DNA from: Dokdonia sinensis
GTDB taxonomy: Bacteria; Bacteroidota; Bacteroidia; Flavobacteriales; Flavobacteriaceae
Assembly (NCBI RefSeq): GCF_003688895.1
Contig: NZ_REFV01000007.1
Location: 155,521 to 219,520, forward strand
Direction of reading: 5' to 3'
Length of the DNA stretch: 64,000 bases
Position 1 is the first letter of the stretch. Each line of letters starts with the position of its first letter. Shown here one piece after another: positions 1 to 7,189 of the stretch. The notes beneath the pieces were generated by a model that saw only the letters and a list, made by a program, of their open reading frames with translations, searched no databases and was not told where the DNA came from. Both the position numbers and the translations under genes were made by a program.

Positions 1-961
1 GCGCGGCGGTCTTATCTGCAAGATCTTGAACAAAGGCGGTTGTTTCGTCGCTCACTACTGTAAGAATGAGTCCTGGGTTTGTACAAAATTGTCCTGCGCC
101 CATCGTAATGGAACCTGCATAGGTTTCGGCAAGTTCGGCACCTCTTTTTTTGATGGCTTTTGTGGTAATTATGACGGGATTGATGCTACCCATTTCGGCA
201 AAAACCGGGATGGGGGAATCCCGTTTTGCTGCCAAATTGAACAGCGCCCTCCCGCCTTTATGACTTCCTGTAAAACCAACCGCTTTTATGGCTGGATGTT
301 TTACGAGTTGTTCTCCCACTTCAATCCCAGAACTGTTTAGATTTGAGAAAACTCCATCTGGAATATCGCAAGATTGCGCCGCTTTTGTAATTGCTGTGGC
401 AATCATTTCTCCTGTTCCTGAATGCATAGGGTGTGACTTTACAATTACGGGACACCCAGAAGCAAGGGCACTAGCCGTGTCTCCTCCTGCTGTAGAAAAT
501 GCCAATGGGAAATTACTAGCTCCAAAAACGGCAATAGGTCCGATAGGGATCAAGGCTTTTCTAAGCCCATTGTTTTCTCCAGTCTTGGTGGGGTTGCGCC
601 AGTCGTCATTTTCTACAAGGTCTGCAAACATTCTGAGTTGGCCCAGGGTGCGTCCTCGCTCTCCATTAGCCCTTCCTTCTGGCAATGCACTTTCGGTAGT
701 GTACATCTGGATGAGCGATTCGCCTAGTGCTTCAATTTCGGAGGCAATGGTTCTTAAAAATTTGGCACGTTCAGTACCTGTAGTTTTGGAATAGGAAGTG
801 AAGGCATCTTTTGCTTTTGCGCAAGCGGTATCAATTTCCGATTGCGTCGCTTCGTGGAATGTAGTAGGATTAGTAGCGTTTGTTTTTGGATTTATAGTGT
901 GATAGGTCTTTGAGCCTTGGGCACTTTGATTAAAACCTATTTGATTTTTTCCTGTTATCAT
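1..961 (-). CDS. 2,5-dioxovalerate (alpha-ketoglutarate semialdehyde) dehydrogenase, 3' end outside window
   Basis: NAD(P)-dependent aldehyde dehydrogenase. The first 320 residues are visible and the frame stays open to the window edge, so the C-terminal third is missing. Seen: the Rossmann segment VFGASNFPLAFS (about 145-156), GFTGS (229-233), the general-base region EMGSINP with Glu256, and the nucleophile motif GQFCTNPG with Cys293. GQFCTNPG is typical of the alpha-ketoglutarate semialdehyde dehydrogenase branch, which makes 2-oxoglutarate at the end of hydroxyproline, arabinose or glucarate breakdown. The start ATG at 961 overlaps the stop of the DUF1272 gene by four bases (ATGA), suggesting translational coupling. 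With the DHDPS-family lyase upstream, a trans-4-hydroxyproline pathway is the favoured reading; a sugar-acid pathway is the alternative. Confidence 0.9.
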   Translation of the reverse strand, partial: MITGKNQIGFNQSAQGSKTYHTINPKTNATNPTTFHEATQSEIDTACAKAKDAFTSYSKTTGTERAKFLRTIASEIEALGESLIQMYTTESALPEGRANGERGRTLGQLRMFADLVENDDWRNPTKTGENNGLRKALIPIGPIAVFGASNFPLAFSTAGGDTASALASGCPVIVKSHPMHSGTGEMIATAITKAAQSCDIPDGVFSNLNSSGIEVGEQLVKHPAIKAVGFTGSHKGGRALFNLAAKRDSPIPVFAEMGSINPVIITTKAIKKRGAELAETYAGSITMGAGQFCTNPGLILTVVSDETTAFVQDLADKTAA

Positions 962-1221
962 AAGTTGTGTTTCTTTTTATGTGCCTCTATATCTACGGGC
1001 TTGTAAACCCGCTTCGTCGAAACGGGATATTTTTCTAGTAATTCTTTTGGTCTAACGGGTCTCCTTTCAAAACCACCACCGCAATTAGGGCAAATTTTGC
1101 GTAAAACATTTTCCACACAGTCCTTGCAAAACGTACATTCAAACGTACATATCATTGCCTCTGTTGAATCGTAGGGTAATGATTTGTCACAATGTTCACA
1201 AGAGGGTCTTATCTCTAACAT
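958..1221 (-). CDS. DUF1272 zinc-ribbon protein
   Basis: Small 87-residue protein of the DUF1272 family, whose function is unknown. It carries CxxC-type pairs CEHC (8-11), CTFC/CKDC (around 29-35) and CPNC (44-47), consistent with two zinc-binding knuckles, and the family signature DSTEAMICTFECTFC. The last 40 residues are basic (ERRPVRPKELLEK and a KKK tail). It sits between the lyase and the aldehyde dehydrogenase on the same strand, 50 bp after the lyase and overlapping the dehydrogenase by four bases, so it is almost certainly part of that operon. The family is often recorded near catabolic genes, but no activity can be read from the sequence. Confidence 0.85.
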   Translation of the reverse strand: MLEIRPSCEHCDKSLPYDSTEAMICTFECTFCKDCVENVLRKICPNCGGGFERRPVRPKELLEKYPVSTKRVYKPVDIEAHKKKHNL

Positions 1222-1271
1222 TATAGATTAAATTTCTCGTTCCTCCGCCCCAAAGAGTGGAGAAGTGAATC

Positions 1272-2183
1272 TTACAGATTTTTATAATCGGGTAACGTTG
1301 GTCTATTCTTAATTCCAGTTTTTATGACTGAAAGCACGTGCTCACGTTCTGCACCAGATAATGGAAGTCGAGGTGCACGAACTGTTTCTGTGCCGATTCC
1401 CGTGTGGACTTCTGCCAGTTTTATGTTTTGTACTAATTTCGGGTTTATATCTAACTCTAGCAAGGGAAGGAACCATCTGTATATTTCTAGTGCTTCTTTG
1501 ATCTTTCCAGCTTTTTGAAGTTCGTAAATCGCAACTGTTTCTGCTGGAAATGCGCATACAAGTCCTGCAACCCATCCGTCTGCACCCATAAGTAATGACT
1601 CTAATGCGAGCGTGTCTACACCTGTCATAATTTTGAGCCTATCGCCAAAGTTGTTTTTGATACGCGTCACATTTGAGATATCCCGAGTACTTTCTTTTAC
1701 GGCTTGAATATTATCGCACTTAAGCAGGTCGTCAAACATATCCAGCGTGACTTCAATCTTATAATCTACAGGGTTGTTGTATACCATAATGGGTAGGTCC
1801 GTACTATTTGCCACTGCTTTAAAATACGTGACCACTTCGTGATCGCCCGCTTTGTAGCGCATAGGAGGCAACATCATTAAACCTGTTGCTCCATCATCTT
1901 GCGCCTTTTGAGCGGCGGCAATGGCGCCCTTAGTCGTTTGCTCTGCAATGTTTATGAGCACAGGCACTTTACCATTTACAAGTTTTACAGTCTCTGTAGT
2001 TAGAGTCCTTTTCTCGTGATCTTCCAGTGTACTGGCTTCTCCTAATGTTCCGCCCAGGACGATCCCGTGAACTCCAGCGTCTAACTGTGCTTTTATATTT
2101 ACGGCAAACATATCTAGGTCTAACTCGTCGTTATCTGTAAATTTTGTGGTTACTGCGGGCATCACGCCTTTCCATTGTATCAT
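1272..2183 (-). CDS. Dihydrodipicolinate synthase/N-acetylneuraminate lyase family protein, probable hydroxyproline-pathway deaminase
   Basis: Class I (Schiff-base) aldolase-fold enzyme of 303 residues. The frame extends upstream to a TTG at 2246, but the ATG at 2183 gives the family N-terminus MIQWKGVMPAVTTKF and is preferred. Seen: the substrate-loop motif GGTLGEAST (44-52), the active-site Tyr135 in VYNNP and the Schiff-base Lys163 in AVKEST. True DapA is usually nearer 290 residues and lies elsewhere; pairing with a 2,5-dioxovalerate dehydrogenase points to catabolism, most likely 1-pyrroline-4-hydroxy-2-carboxylate deaminase. L-2-keto-3-deoxy sugar acid dehydratase is the main alternative. 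It is the first gene of the operon seen here and is divergent from an AraC-type regulator. Confidence 0.87.
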   Translation of the reverse strand: MIQWKGVMPAVTTKFTDNDELDLDMFAVNIKAQLDAGVHGIVLGGTLGEASTLEDHEKRTLTTETVKLVNGKVPVLINIAEQTTKGAIAAAQKAQDDGATGLMMLPPMRYKAGDHEVVTYFKAVANSTDLPIMVYNNPVDYKIEVTLDMFDDLLKCDNIQAVKESTRDISNVTRIKNNFGDRLKIMTGVDTLALESLLMGADGWVAGLVCAFPAETVAIYELQKAGKIKEALEIYRWFLPLLELDINPKLVQNIKLAEVHTGIGTETVRAPRLPLSGAEREHVLSVIKTGIKNRPTLPDYKNL

Positions 2184-2324
2184 AGTGTAAAATGTAAATT
2201 TTGTTGGTAGGTTTTCTATGTCAAAAATAGTAGTTCGAGGTTTCAATCTTTCCCCTCCAATTATCCATTACTATGCGTAAATTATCCAAAAATCAACTAT
2301 AGTGTTCTTATTGAGTTAAAAAAG

Positions 2325-2332
2325 TATCTTTG
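2325..2332 (+). promoter_or_regulatory. Candidate -7 box TATCTTTG immediately before the AraC start
   Basis: A perfect match to the Bacteroidota -7 consensus TAnnTTTG ends only four bases before the GTG at 2337. If used, the transcript would be leaderless or nearly so. No TTG is found at the usual -33 distance, so support rests on the -7 box alone. Confidence 0.4.
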
Positions 2333-2336
2333 ATGC

Positions 2337-3161
2337 GTGAAAGTTCTGCCTTTTAAAATACCCAAACCCTCAAACGCTGCACTACTATTTCAAGTAGATA
2401 GTGGGTCGTTGTATGGTTTTTTACATCAACATAAAGAGGTGCAGATAAGCTTGATTATAAAGGGAGAAGGAACGCTTTTAGTAGGTGATGCGGTGCATAC
2501 GTACCGCGCGGGAGATGTTATCATCATAGGTGGGCAGCAACCCCACGTTTTTCGCAATACAGATACTTCGGCGATGATGCATTCTGTTTTTTTTAGTGTT
2601 GAGGCCTTCGGCGATTTGTTTTTACAATTAGATGAAGGGAAGGGGATTGGGGATTTTTATGCTTTCGCGAAAGCGGGCTTTAAAACAACCACCACACCAG
2701 CTCTAAATATATTATTTCAGAGTATCGCAAGTGCTCAAGGAATGCACAAGCTGAAACATTTTATTGATTTAGTCGCAGTCCTTCAGGTGGCCAAAGGGGA
2801 ACATCTTTCTCAATTTGTGCAGGATAAAATGCTTTCCGAAAAAGAGGGTAAAAAAATGAGCGCAATTTTTGAATATTCGCTAGAGAACTATCGAAGACAA
2901 ATTACCTTAAATGACGTTGCCGAAGTTGCCACAATGACGCCCAATGCCTTCTGCAAGTACTTTAAGAAAAGAACGAATAAAACCTACTTCCGGTTTCTTA
3001 TGGAGTTGCGTGTAGAGAAATCCTGTGAGTTGCTACTTACCAGTAAAGAACTCCCCGTCGCAGTAGTTGCAGAACAATCTGGATTCCAGACATTATCTCA
3101 TTTTAATCGCACTTTTAAAGAGTTAAAAGGAACGGTGCCAACGCAGTTTAGAGGTCAATAG
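2337..3161 (+). CDS. AraC family transcriptional regulator
   Basis: Regulator of 274 residues starting at a GTG. An N-terminal cupin-like sensor (about 10-95, with GEGTLLVGD and HTYRAGDV) is followed by a linker and a C-terminal double helix-turn-helix (about 180-272: LNDVAEVATMTPNAFCKYFK and VAVVAEQSGFQTLSHFNRTF). It is divergent from the DHDPS/DUF1272/aldehyde dehydrogenase operon across a 150-bp gap and is the obvious candidate controller, probably sensing the pathway substrate. The dispersed palindrome lies in frame in the sensor-to-DNA-binding linker and encodes YAFAKAG (about residue 108). No alternative family is plausible. Confidence 0.88.
   Translation: MKVLPFKIPKPSNAALLFQVDSGSLYGFLHQHKEVQISLIIKGEGTLLVGDAVHTYRAGDVIIIGGQQPHVFRNTDTSAMMHSVFFSVEAFGDLFLQLDEGKGIGDFYAFAKAGFKTTTTPALNILFQSIASAQGMHKLKHFIDLVAVLQVAKGEHLSQFVQDKMLSEKEGKKMSAIFEYSLENYRRQITLNDVAEVATMTPNAFCKYFKKRTNKTYFRFLMELRVEKSCELLLTSKELPVAVVAEQSGFQTLSHFNRTFKELKGTVPTQFRGQ
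2661..2674. repeat. Dispersed palindrome, exact core, inside AraC gene
   Basis: Exact GCTTTCGCGAAAGC core, read in frame as AFAKA in the linker of the regulator. The flanks (TAT on the left, GGG on the right) do not extend the palindrome. Confidence 0.9.
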
Positions 3162-3300
3162 TGTTCTATTTTTCTGATACAATTACATTATACCTCAAAT
3201 GTTAAATCTTTTCTGAAAATCTTAAGATTTAAAAAGGTAGGTGATTTTGTTTAACGTTTATCTTTACGCGGTATACTGATCACCAATCAATACTTACCTT

Positions 3301-3849
3301 ATGATAGATACTCCTTTACGTATTTTAATTGTAGAAGACCTTGTGTCGGATGCATTTTTAGTTCAGAAACAGATCAAGAAATTTTGTAGCAATGCAGAAA
3401 TTAGTATTTCAGATAAAGAGCTGTCTCTTTCTGTGGCACTCAAACAAATGGTGCCAGACATTGTGATAAGTGATTTTAACCTTGTAGGGTTTACAGGTTT
3501 TGATGTAATAAAAGCTGTAAAAGAATTTAACAAGGAAATCCCTGTTATTATTATTACTGGAAACCTTAACAATGAGGAAAAGGCCGCTAGACTTATTATG
3601 GAAGGCGCATCAGCATTTTTTCTTAAGGAAAATCTTTCTAATCTTAGTGAAAAACTAGAGCCCCTTTTCCAGAGATTCATACAGGAAAAGCAGGAGCTTA
3701 TGGAGCGTTTACAGCGCCAGCACGACAAGGAAGCCAAGGCAAAAGAGCTTTCTGATTTTTTGAGAGAGTATGATTATGAAGCTGCCGAAGATAAAATGGC
3801 GTTAGAGTCTTTTAAAGACAAAGTCCTTAAATTCCTCTCTTTTCGTTAA
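3301..3849 (+). CDS. Response regulator with C-terminal coiled coil
   Basis: Receiver-domain protein of 182 residues. Acidic pocket residues lie in VED (about 11-13), the phosphoacceptor is Asp58 in VISDFNL, with Thr in IITGN and Lys in FFLKEN. After the receiver (about 1-125) comes a charged helical tail (QEKQELMERLQRQHDKEAKA) likely to form a coiled coil, and there is no DNA-binding output. It is the first gene of a regulator-kinase-regulator operon; its stop overlaps the kinase start by one base (TAATG). It probably relays phosphate with, or docks onto, the kinase next door. A TATCTTTA box at 3259-3266 may be its promoter. Confidence 0.87.
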   Translation: MIDTPLRILIVEDLVSDAFLVQKQIKKFCSNAEISISDKELSLSVALKQMVPDIVISDFNLVGFTGFDVIKAVKEFNKEIPVIIITGNLNNEEKAARLIMEGASAFFLKENLSNLSEKLEPLFQRFIQEKQELMERLQRQHDKEAKAKELSDFLREYDYEAAEDKMALESFKDKVLKFLSFR

Positions 3850-5261
3850 TGGAACACGAACATTCTGATAAGATTATAAAGTCCATTTACACCAGCTTTT
3901 TTGCAACCCTTTCTGTAGTTGTAATGGTGGCGGTAATGTATTTTGCATCACAATATGCTCAAGATTGGGTTACGCATACAAGTGAAGTTAAGTCTACGAT
4001 TATTAATCTTTCAGAGAAGGTTATTAAAGCAGAAAGCTTACACCGAGGATATATCCTTACTAAGGATGAAGAATATAGAATTGACTATAAGGTTGAGATA
4101 AATAAAATTCAACCTATAATTGATGTGCTTCAATCAAAAATTCAGGATAATGATGTGCAAATGAAGTCATTATCGACTTTAAATGAACTCATCAACGAGC
4201 GTATTCTCATTATGGATGAGAATATAAAAAGTTATGTAGTTGGGTCTGCAAGTGAAAATATAAACAGGAGTAATAGAGATGAAGTAAAAGGGCTTATAAA
4301 AAGTATTGAGAATCTACGAGATACGATGCTTATGGAAGAAAATATGCTTTTAGAAGAGCGTAAATCTACCGCAGACTTGATTTACATCATTGGCCTAATT
4401 TTAATTATAATTGGTTTAGGTATTATGTTTTTCAGCCTTTTTATGTTGAGAAAACGATTATTTCCATTATTCCTAATGATGGAAGAAAGTAACGATATGT
4501 TGTCTGATATGGTTACTTCACGAGATGAGGAAATAAAAGAGAAAGAAAAACAAGTTTTAATAAACGAAGATTTGCTACTCCAGATGGAGGATAAGAACAA
4601 ACAGCTCAATCAATTTGCATACATAGCATCTCACGATTTACAGGAGCCGTTAAGAACAGTAGATAATTTTATAGATATTTTTGAAGAGGAATATAAGGAT
4701 AAGCTGGATGAAGAAGCAGGTCAGTACTTTGGTTTTATAAAAGGTGCTACTTCTAGGATGAAAGATTTGATAACGGGGCTTCTTAATTATAGTAGATTAG
4801 GTAAGTCTGGTGTGAAAGCAGATGTCTTTCTCAACGAATTAATTACAAATATTAAAGAAGATCTTAGCGTTCGTATAAATGAAAGAGGAGTTGTTATCAC
4901 TCAAGATGACCTCCCTAAGGTAAACGGGTATCCTGTTGAACTTAGGCAATTGTTTATGAATTTGATTAACAATGCCATTAAATTTACTCCACCAGAGCGA
5001 TCACCTAAAATTCACATCGCTTATAAAGAACTTAAGAGCTTCCACGAGTTTAAAATTATAGACAACGGCCTAGGGATTAAGGAAGAACATATCGATAAAA
5101 TTTTTAATATGTTTACTCGTCTTCATAGTGCTAAGGACTACGAGGGTACGGGAATAGGGCTTGCCTTTTGTCAAAAAATTATAGAATTACATCGCGGTAA
5201 AATAAGTGTGACTTCTACATTAGGCGAGGGCAGCACTTTTAAATTTACCCTTAAAAAATAG
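3849..5261 (+). CDS. CHASE3-type membrane sensor histidine kinase
   Basis: Kinase of 470 residues. One membrane helix (about 13-36) and a second (about 174-198) flank a helical periplasmic domain of CHASE3 type (features such as VIKAESLHRGYILTKDEEY). A coiled-coil linker leads to the HisKA domain with phosphorylatable His262 in ASHDLQEPLRT, then an HATPase domain with NLINNAIKFT, the GLGI box (IIDNGLGIKEEH) and GTGIGLAFCQ. The architecture resembles the Cph1/Rcp1 type of kinase that works with a free-standing receiver. The flanking receiver-only genes on both sides are the likely partners. The signal sensed is not evident. Confidence 0.9.
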   Translation: MEHEHSDKIIKSIYTSFFATLSVVVMVAVMYFASQYAQDWVTHTSEVKSTIINLSEKVIKAESLHRGYILTKDEEYRIDYKVEINKIQPIIDVLQSKIQDNDVQMKSLSTLNELINERILIMDENIKSYVVGSASENINRSNRDEVKGLIKSIENLRDTMLMEENMLLEERKSTADLIYIIGLILIIIGLGIMFFSLFMLRKRLFPLFLMMEESNDMLSDMVTSRDEEIKEKEKQVLINEDLLLQMEDKNKQLNQFAYIASHDLQEPLRTVDNFIDIFEEEYKDKLDEEAGQYFGFIKGATSRMKDLITGLLNYSRLGKSGVKADVFLNELITNIKEDLSVRINERGVVITQDDLPKVNGYPVELRQLFMNLINNAIKFTPPERSPKIHIAYKELKSFHEFKIIDNGLGIKEEHIDKIFNMFTRLHSAKDYEGTGIGLAFCQKIIELHRGKISVTSTLGEGSTFKFTLKK

Positions 5262-5266
5262 ATCAT

Positions 5267-5686
5267 ATGAAAAAATTAAGAGAAATCCTTTTGATAGACG
5301 ACTCAGAGTCGGACAACTTCGTACATTCTAGAGTAATTAAAAAAGCACAGGTTACAGATAAGATAACAATCAAATATTCTGGCGAAGAGGGTATAGATTA
5401 CCTCAAGACGTTGATCAATGAGAATTATCCACGTCCTAGTTTGATATTTTTGGACATCAATATGCCAGGGATGGACGGCTGGGAATTTCTTGAGCACTAC
5501 GAGAAGCTGGAAGATATACAAAAGGCAGACGTTGTCATTGCAATGCTTACAACATCTACCTCTCCAGTAGATAGAGAAAAGGCCGCAGGGTTTAAACTCT
5601 TACAGCATTTTGATAACAAGCCGCTTACCGAAGAAAATTTGATGAAAGTCATAAAAGGTCATTTTCCTCAAAATTTTGAAGACTAA
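5267..5686 (+). CDS. Rcp1-like single-domain response regulator
   Basis: Stand-alone receiver of 139 residues with acidic residues DD (11-12), phosphoacceptor Asp63 in IFLDINMPGMDGWEF, Thr in MLTTST and Lys in DNKPLTEEN. There is no output domain, as in Rcp1/CheY-type relay proteins. It begins five bases after the histidine kinase stop and is surely co-transcribed with it. Its 3' end overlaps the convergent hydrolase gene by four bases. It is the most likely direct phosphate acceptor of the kinase; what it acts on cannot be read from the sequence. Confidence 0.9.
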   Translation: MKKLREILLIDDSESDNFVHSRVIKKAQVTDKITIKYSGEEGIDYLKTLINENYPRPSLIFLDINMPGMDGWEFLEHYEKLEDIQKADVVIAMLTTSTSPVDREKAAGFKLLQHFDNKPLTEENLMKVIKGHFPQNFED

Positions 5687-6684
5687 TTCCCTTTAATACG
5701 CTCCCAGAGCGTTCCTAAAACAGCATCCATATTTTCAGTTTCTGGACGATCTTCGGTTGCGATGATGGTGCCGTTTTCTTCGGTTAATTTATAGCGAAAT
5801 ACAAATTGAGGATTCTCAGGATCTATTGGGATTAACCCAAAACGGAGATCATTGTATATCCACGTTCCATCTTCTTTTTCTAGAATATACCACCCCTCAG
5901 AAATATTGATGAGACGCTTTACCTCATCACGACTTGCAAGTTTTTCTGAGGCTTTACGATTTTTTGGGTATGCTTTAAATGAGACTGGTTCACTATCAAA
6001 TAACGAGTAGTCCCCAATCAAATAGTTGTCTCCAGCATCCACATTTGCATTCCATAAGACAGTGTTCATAGGAGCAGGACGGGTAGAAATTTGCGTGTAT
6101 GCAATGTTTTGGTTTTCTAAAGCTTCGGTGATTTTTGTGTGTGCGACCCACTTGAGCAATAAGGTAATGGCAAGATAGCCGGTGCTTAAATATATACCGA
6201 GGTTGTTTATACGCTTTCGCGAAAGCGTACCTCGCCTCCTCGTCATTGCAATAATCACACACGTCAAGAACGGAAGCGTATACAAAGGATCAATCACAAA
6301 AATATTATTGAATGCGAGCCGTGTTTCAAAAGGCCAAAACAGTTGCGTTCCCCAAGTCGTAAAAGCATCCAAAAGCGGATGCGTAAAAAGTCCCCAAAAG
6401 AACAACCAAGACCATCCTTTCCAGCCGACATCAGGTCGTTTCTTGATTTGATGCACGAGCCAACCTAAAATAGGAGCCATCAAGATGGAGAAAACTATGG
6501 AGTGGCTAAAACCACGGTGCATTTCTGTAGCCGTAATCGTGTCTGTAAGGTAGCGCGCAATGACATCTAGATCTGGTATAGTTCCAGCAATGGCACCCCA
6601 GAGCATCGCACGATTTCCTATTTTCTTGCCAAGAACGGCTTCGCCCACCGCGGCGCCGAGCACTATTTGTGTAAGACTGTCCAA
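5683..6684 (-). CDS. YdjM-like membrane-bound metal-dependent hydrolase (DUF457)
   Basis: Integral membrane protein of 333 residues. The family N-terminus DSLTQIVLGAAVGEAVLG is read from a TTG start at 6684; no ATG fits, so the rare start is probably real. Conserved metal-site features are present: IPDLDV (about 37-42), RGFSHSIVFS (about 57-66) and THPLLDAFTTWGT (about 101-113). Four or five helices occupy the first 190 residues and the last 140 form a soluble domain. The dispersed palindrome encodes TLSRKR in a loop after a membrane segment (about residue 151). In E. coli YdjM is SOS-inducible; no LexA box is evident here. The substrate is unknown. Confidence 0.82.
   Translation of the reverse strand: MDSLTQIVLGAAVGEAVLGKKIGNRAMLWGAIAGTIPDLDVIARYLTDTITATEMHRGFSHSIVFSILMAPILGWLVHQIKKRPDVGWKGWSWLFFWGLFTHPLLDAFTTWGTQLFWPFETRLAFNNIFVIDPLYTLPFLTCVIIAMTRRRGTLSRKRINNLGIYLSTGYLAITLLLKWVAHTKITEALENQNIAYTQISTRPAPMNTVLWNANVDAGDNYLIGDYSLFDSEPVSFKAYPKNRKASEKLASRDEVKRLINISEGWYILEKEDGTWIYNDLRFGLIPIDPENPQFVFRYKLTEENGTIIATEDRPETENMDAVLGTLWERIKGN
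6210..6229. repeat. Dispersed palindrome, full 20-bp form, inside hydrolase gene
   Basis: Perfect 20-bp palindrome TACGCTTTCGCGAAAGCGTA. On the minus strand it is translated as TLSRKR, the less common reading frame of this motif. Confidence 0.92.
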
Positions 6685-6746
6685 TGTTTTTTAATTATGG
6701 GGTTATATAATGTAATGGGGGCCTTGGACATTTTAAATGCTCTCAT

Positions 6747-7118
6747 TTAAACGTGCTGGTCTATAAGAATAGCATTACCGTCTGGGTCAGAAAGTACGAT
6801 ACTTCCTGGGCCTTCGCCATCTTCATCTGCTTCTCTTTCTAATGTTAATCCTTTTGCTTTTAGGTCTTTTTGAATTGCTCTTACATCATCAAATGTATCA
6901 ACAGGGTCTGCATTTTCGTCCCAACCTGGATTAAAGGTTAAAATATTCTGGTCAAACATTCCCTGAAAAAGTCCAATGAGCGCATTCCCATTTTTCATAA
7001 TGAGGTAGTTGTGCTCTGGATCACCAGCAAAAACTGAAAATCCTAACTTCTCATAAAATTCCTGAGATACTTGCAAGTCCTTCACACTCAAACTTGCCGA
7101 AAATGCTCCTAGTTTCAT
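6747..7118 (-). CDS. VOC-family (glyoxalase/bleomycin-resistance fold) protein
   Basis: Protein of 123 residues with the paired beta-alpha-beta-beta-beta modules of the vicinal oxygen chelate superfamily. The N-terminal module reads [20 protein letters not shown] and the C-terminal one ends with the typical [14 protein letters not shown]. Length fits a single-chain half-barrel that dimerises. Possible metal ligands are His and Glu residues, but the pattern does not single out glyoxalase I. It stands alone between two other minus-strand genes, and no substrate can be assigned. Confidence 0.8.
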   Translation of the reverse strand: MKLGAFSASLSVKDLQVSQEFYEKLGFSVFAGDPEHNYLIMKNGNALIGLFQGMFDQNILTFNPGWDENADPVDTFDDVRAIQKDLKAKGLTLEREADEDGEGPGSIVLSDPDGNAILIDQHV

Positions 7119-7189
7119 AATCTATGGATTTGGATTGGAGTTAAAGTTAAACAAACAAGATTGAACCGCTTGTGTAAAGTCAAAATGGC

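Noticed and set aside
26..794. Plus-strand frames at the left edge
   Set aside because: Antisense shadows of the aldehyde dehydrogenase, whose conserved motifs are on the minus strand.
813..826. GCTTTTGCGCAAGC in the aldehyde dehydrogenase, read as ACAKA
   Set aside because: Two changes from the palindrome core and a residue pattern plausible for the native protein; not counted as a copy.
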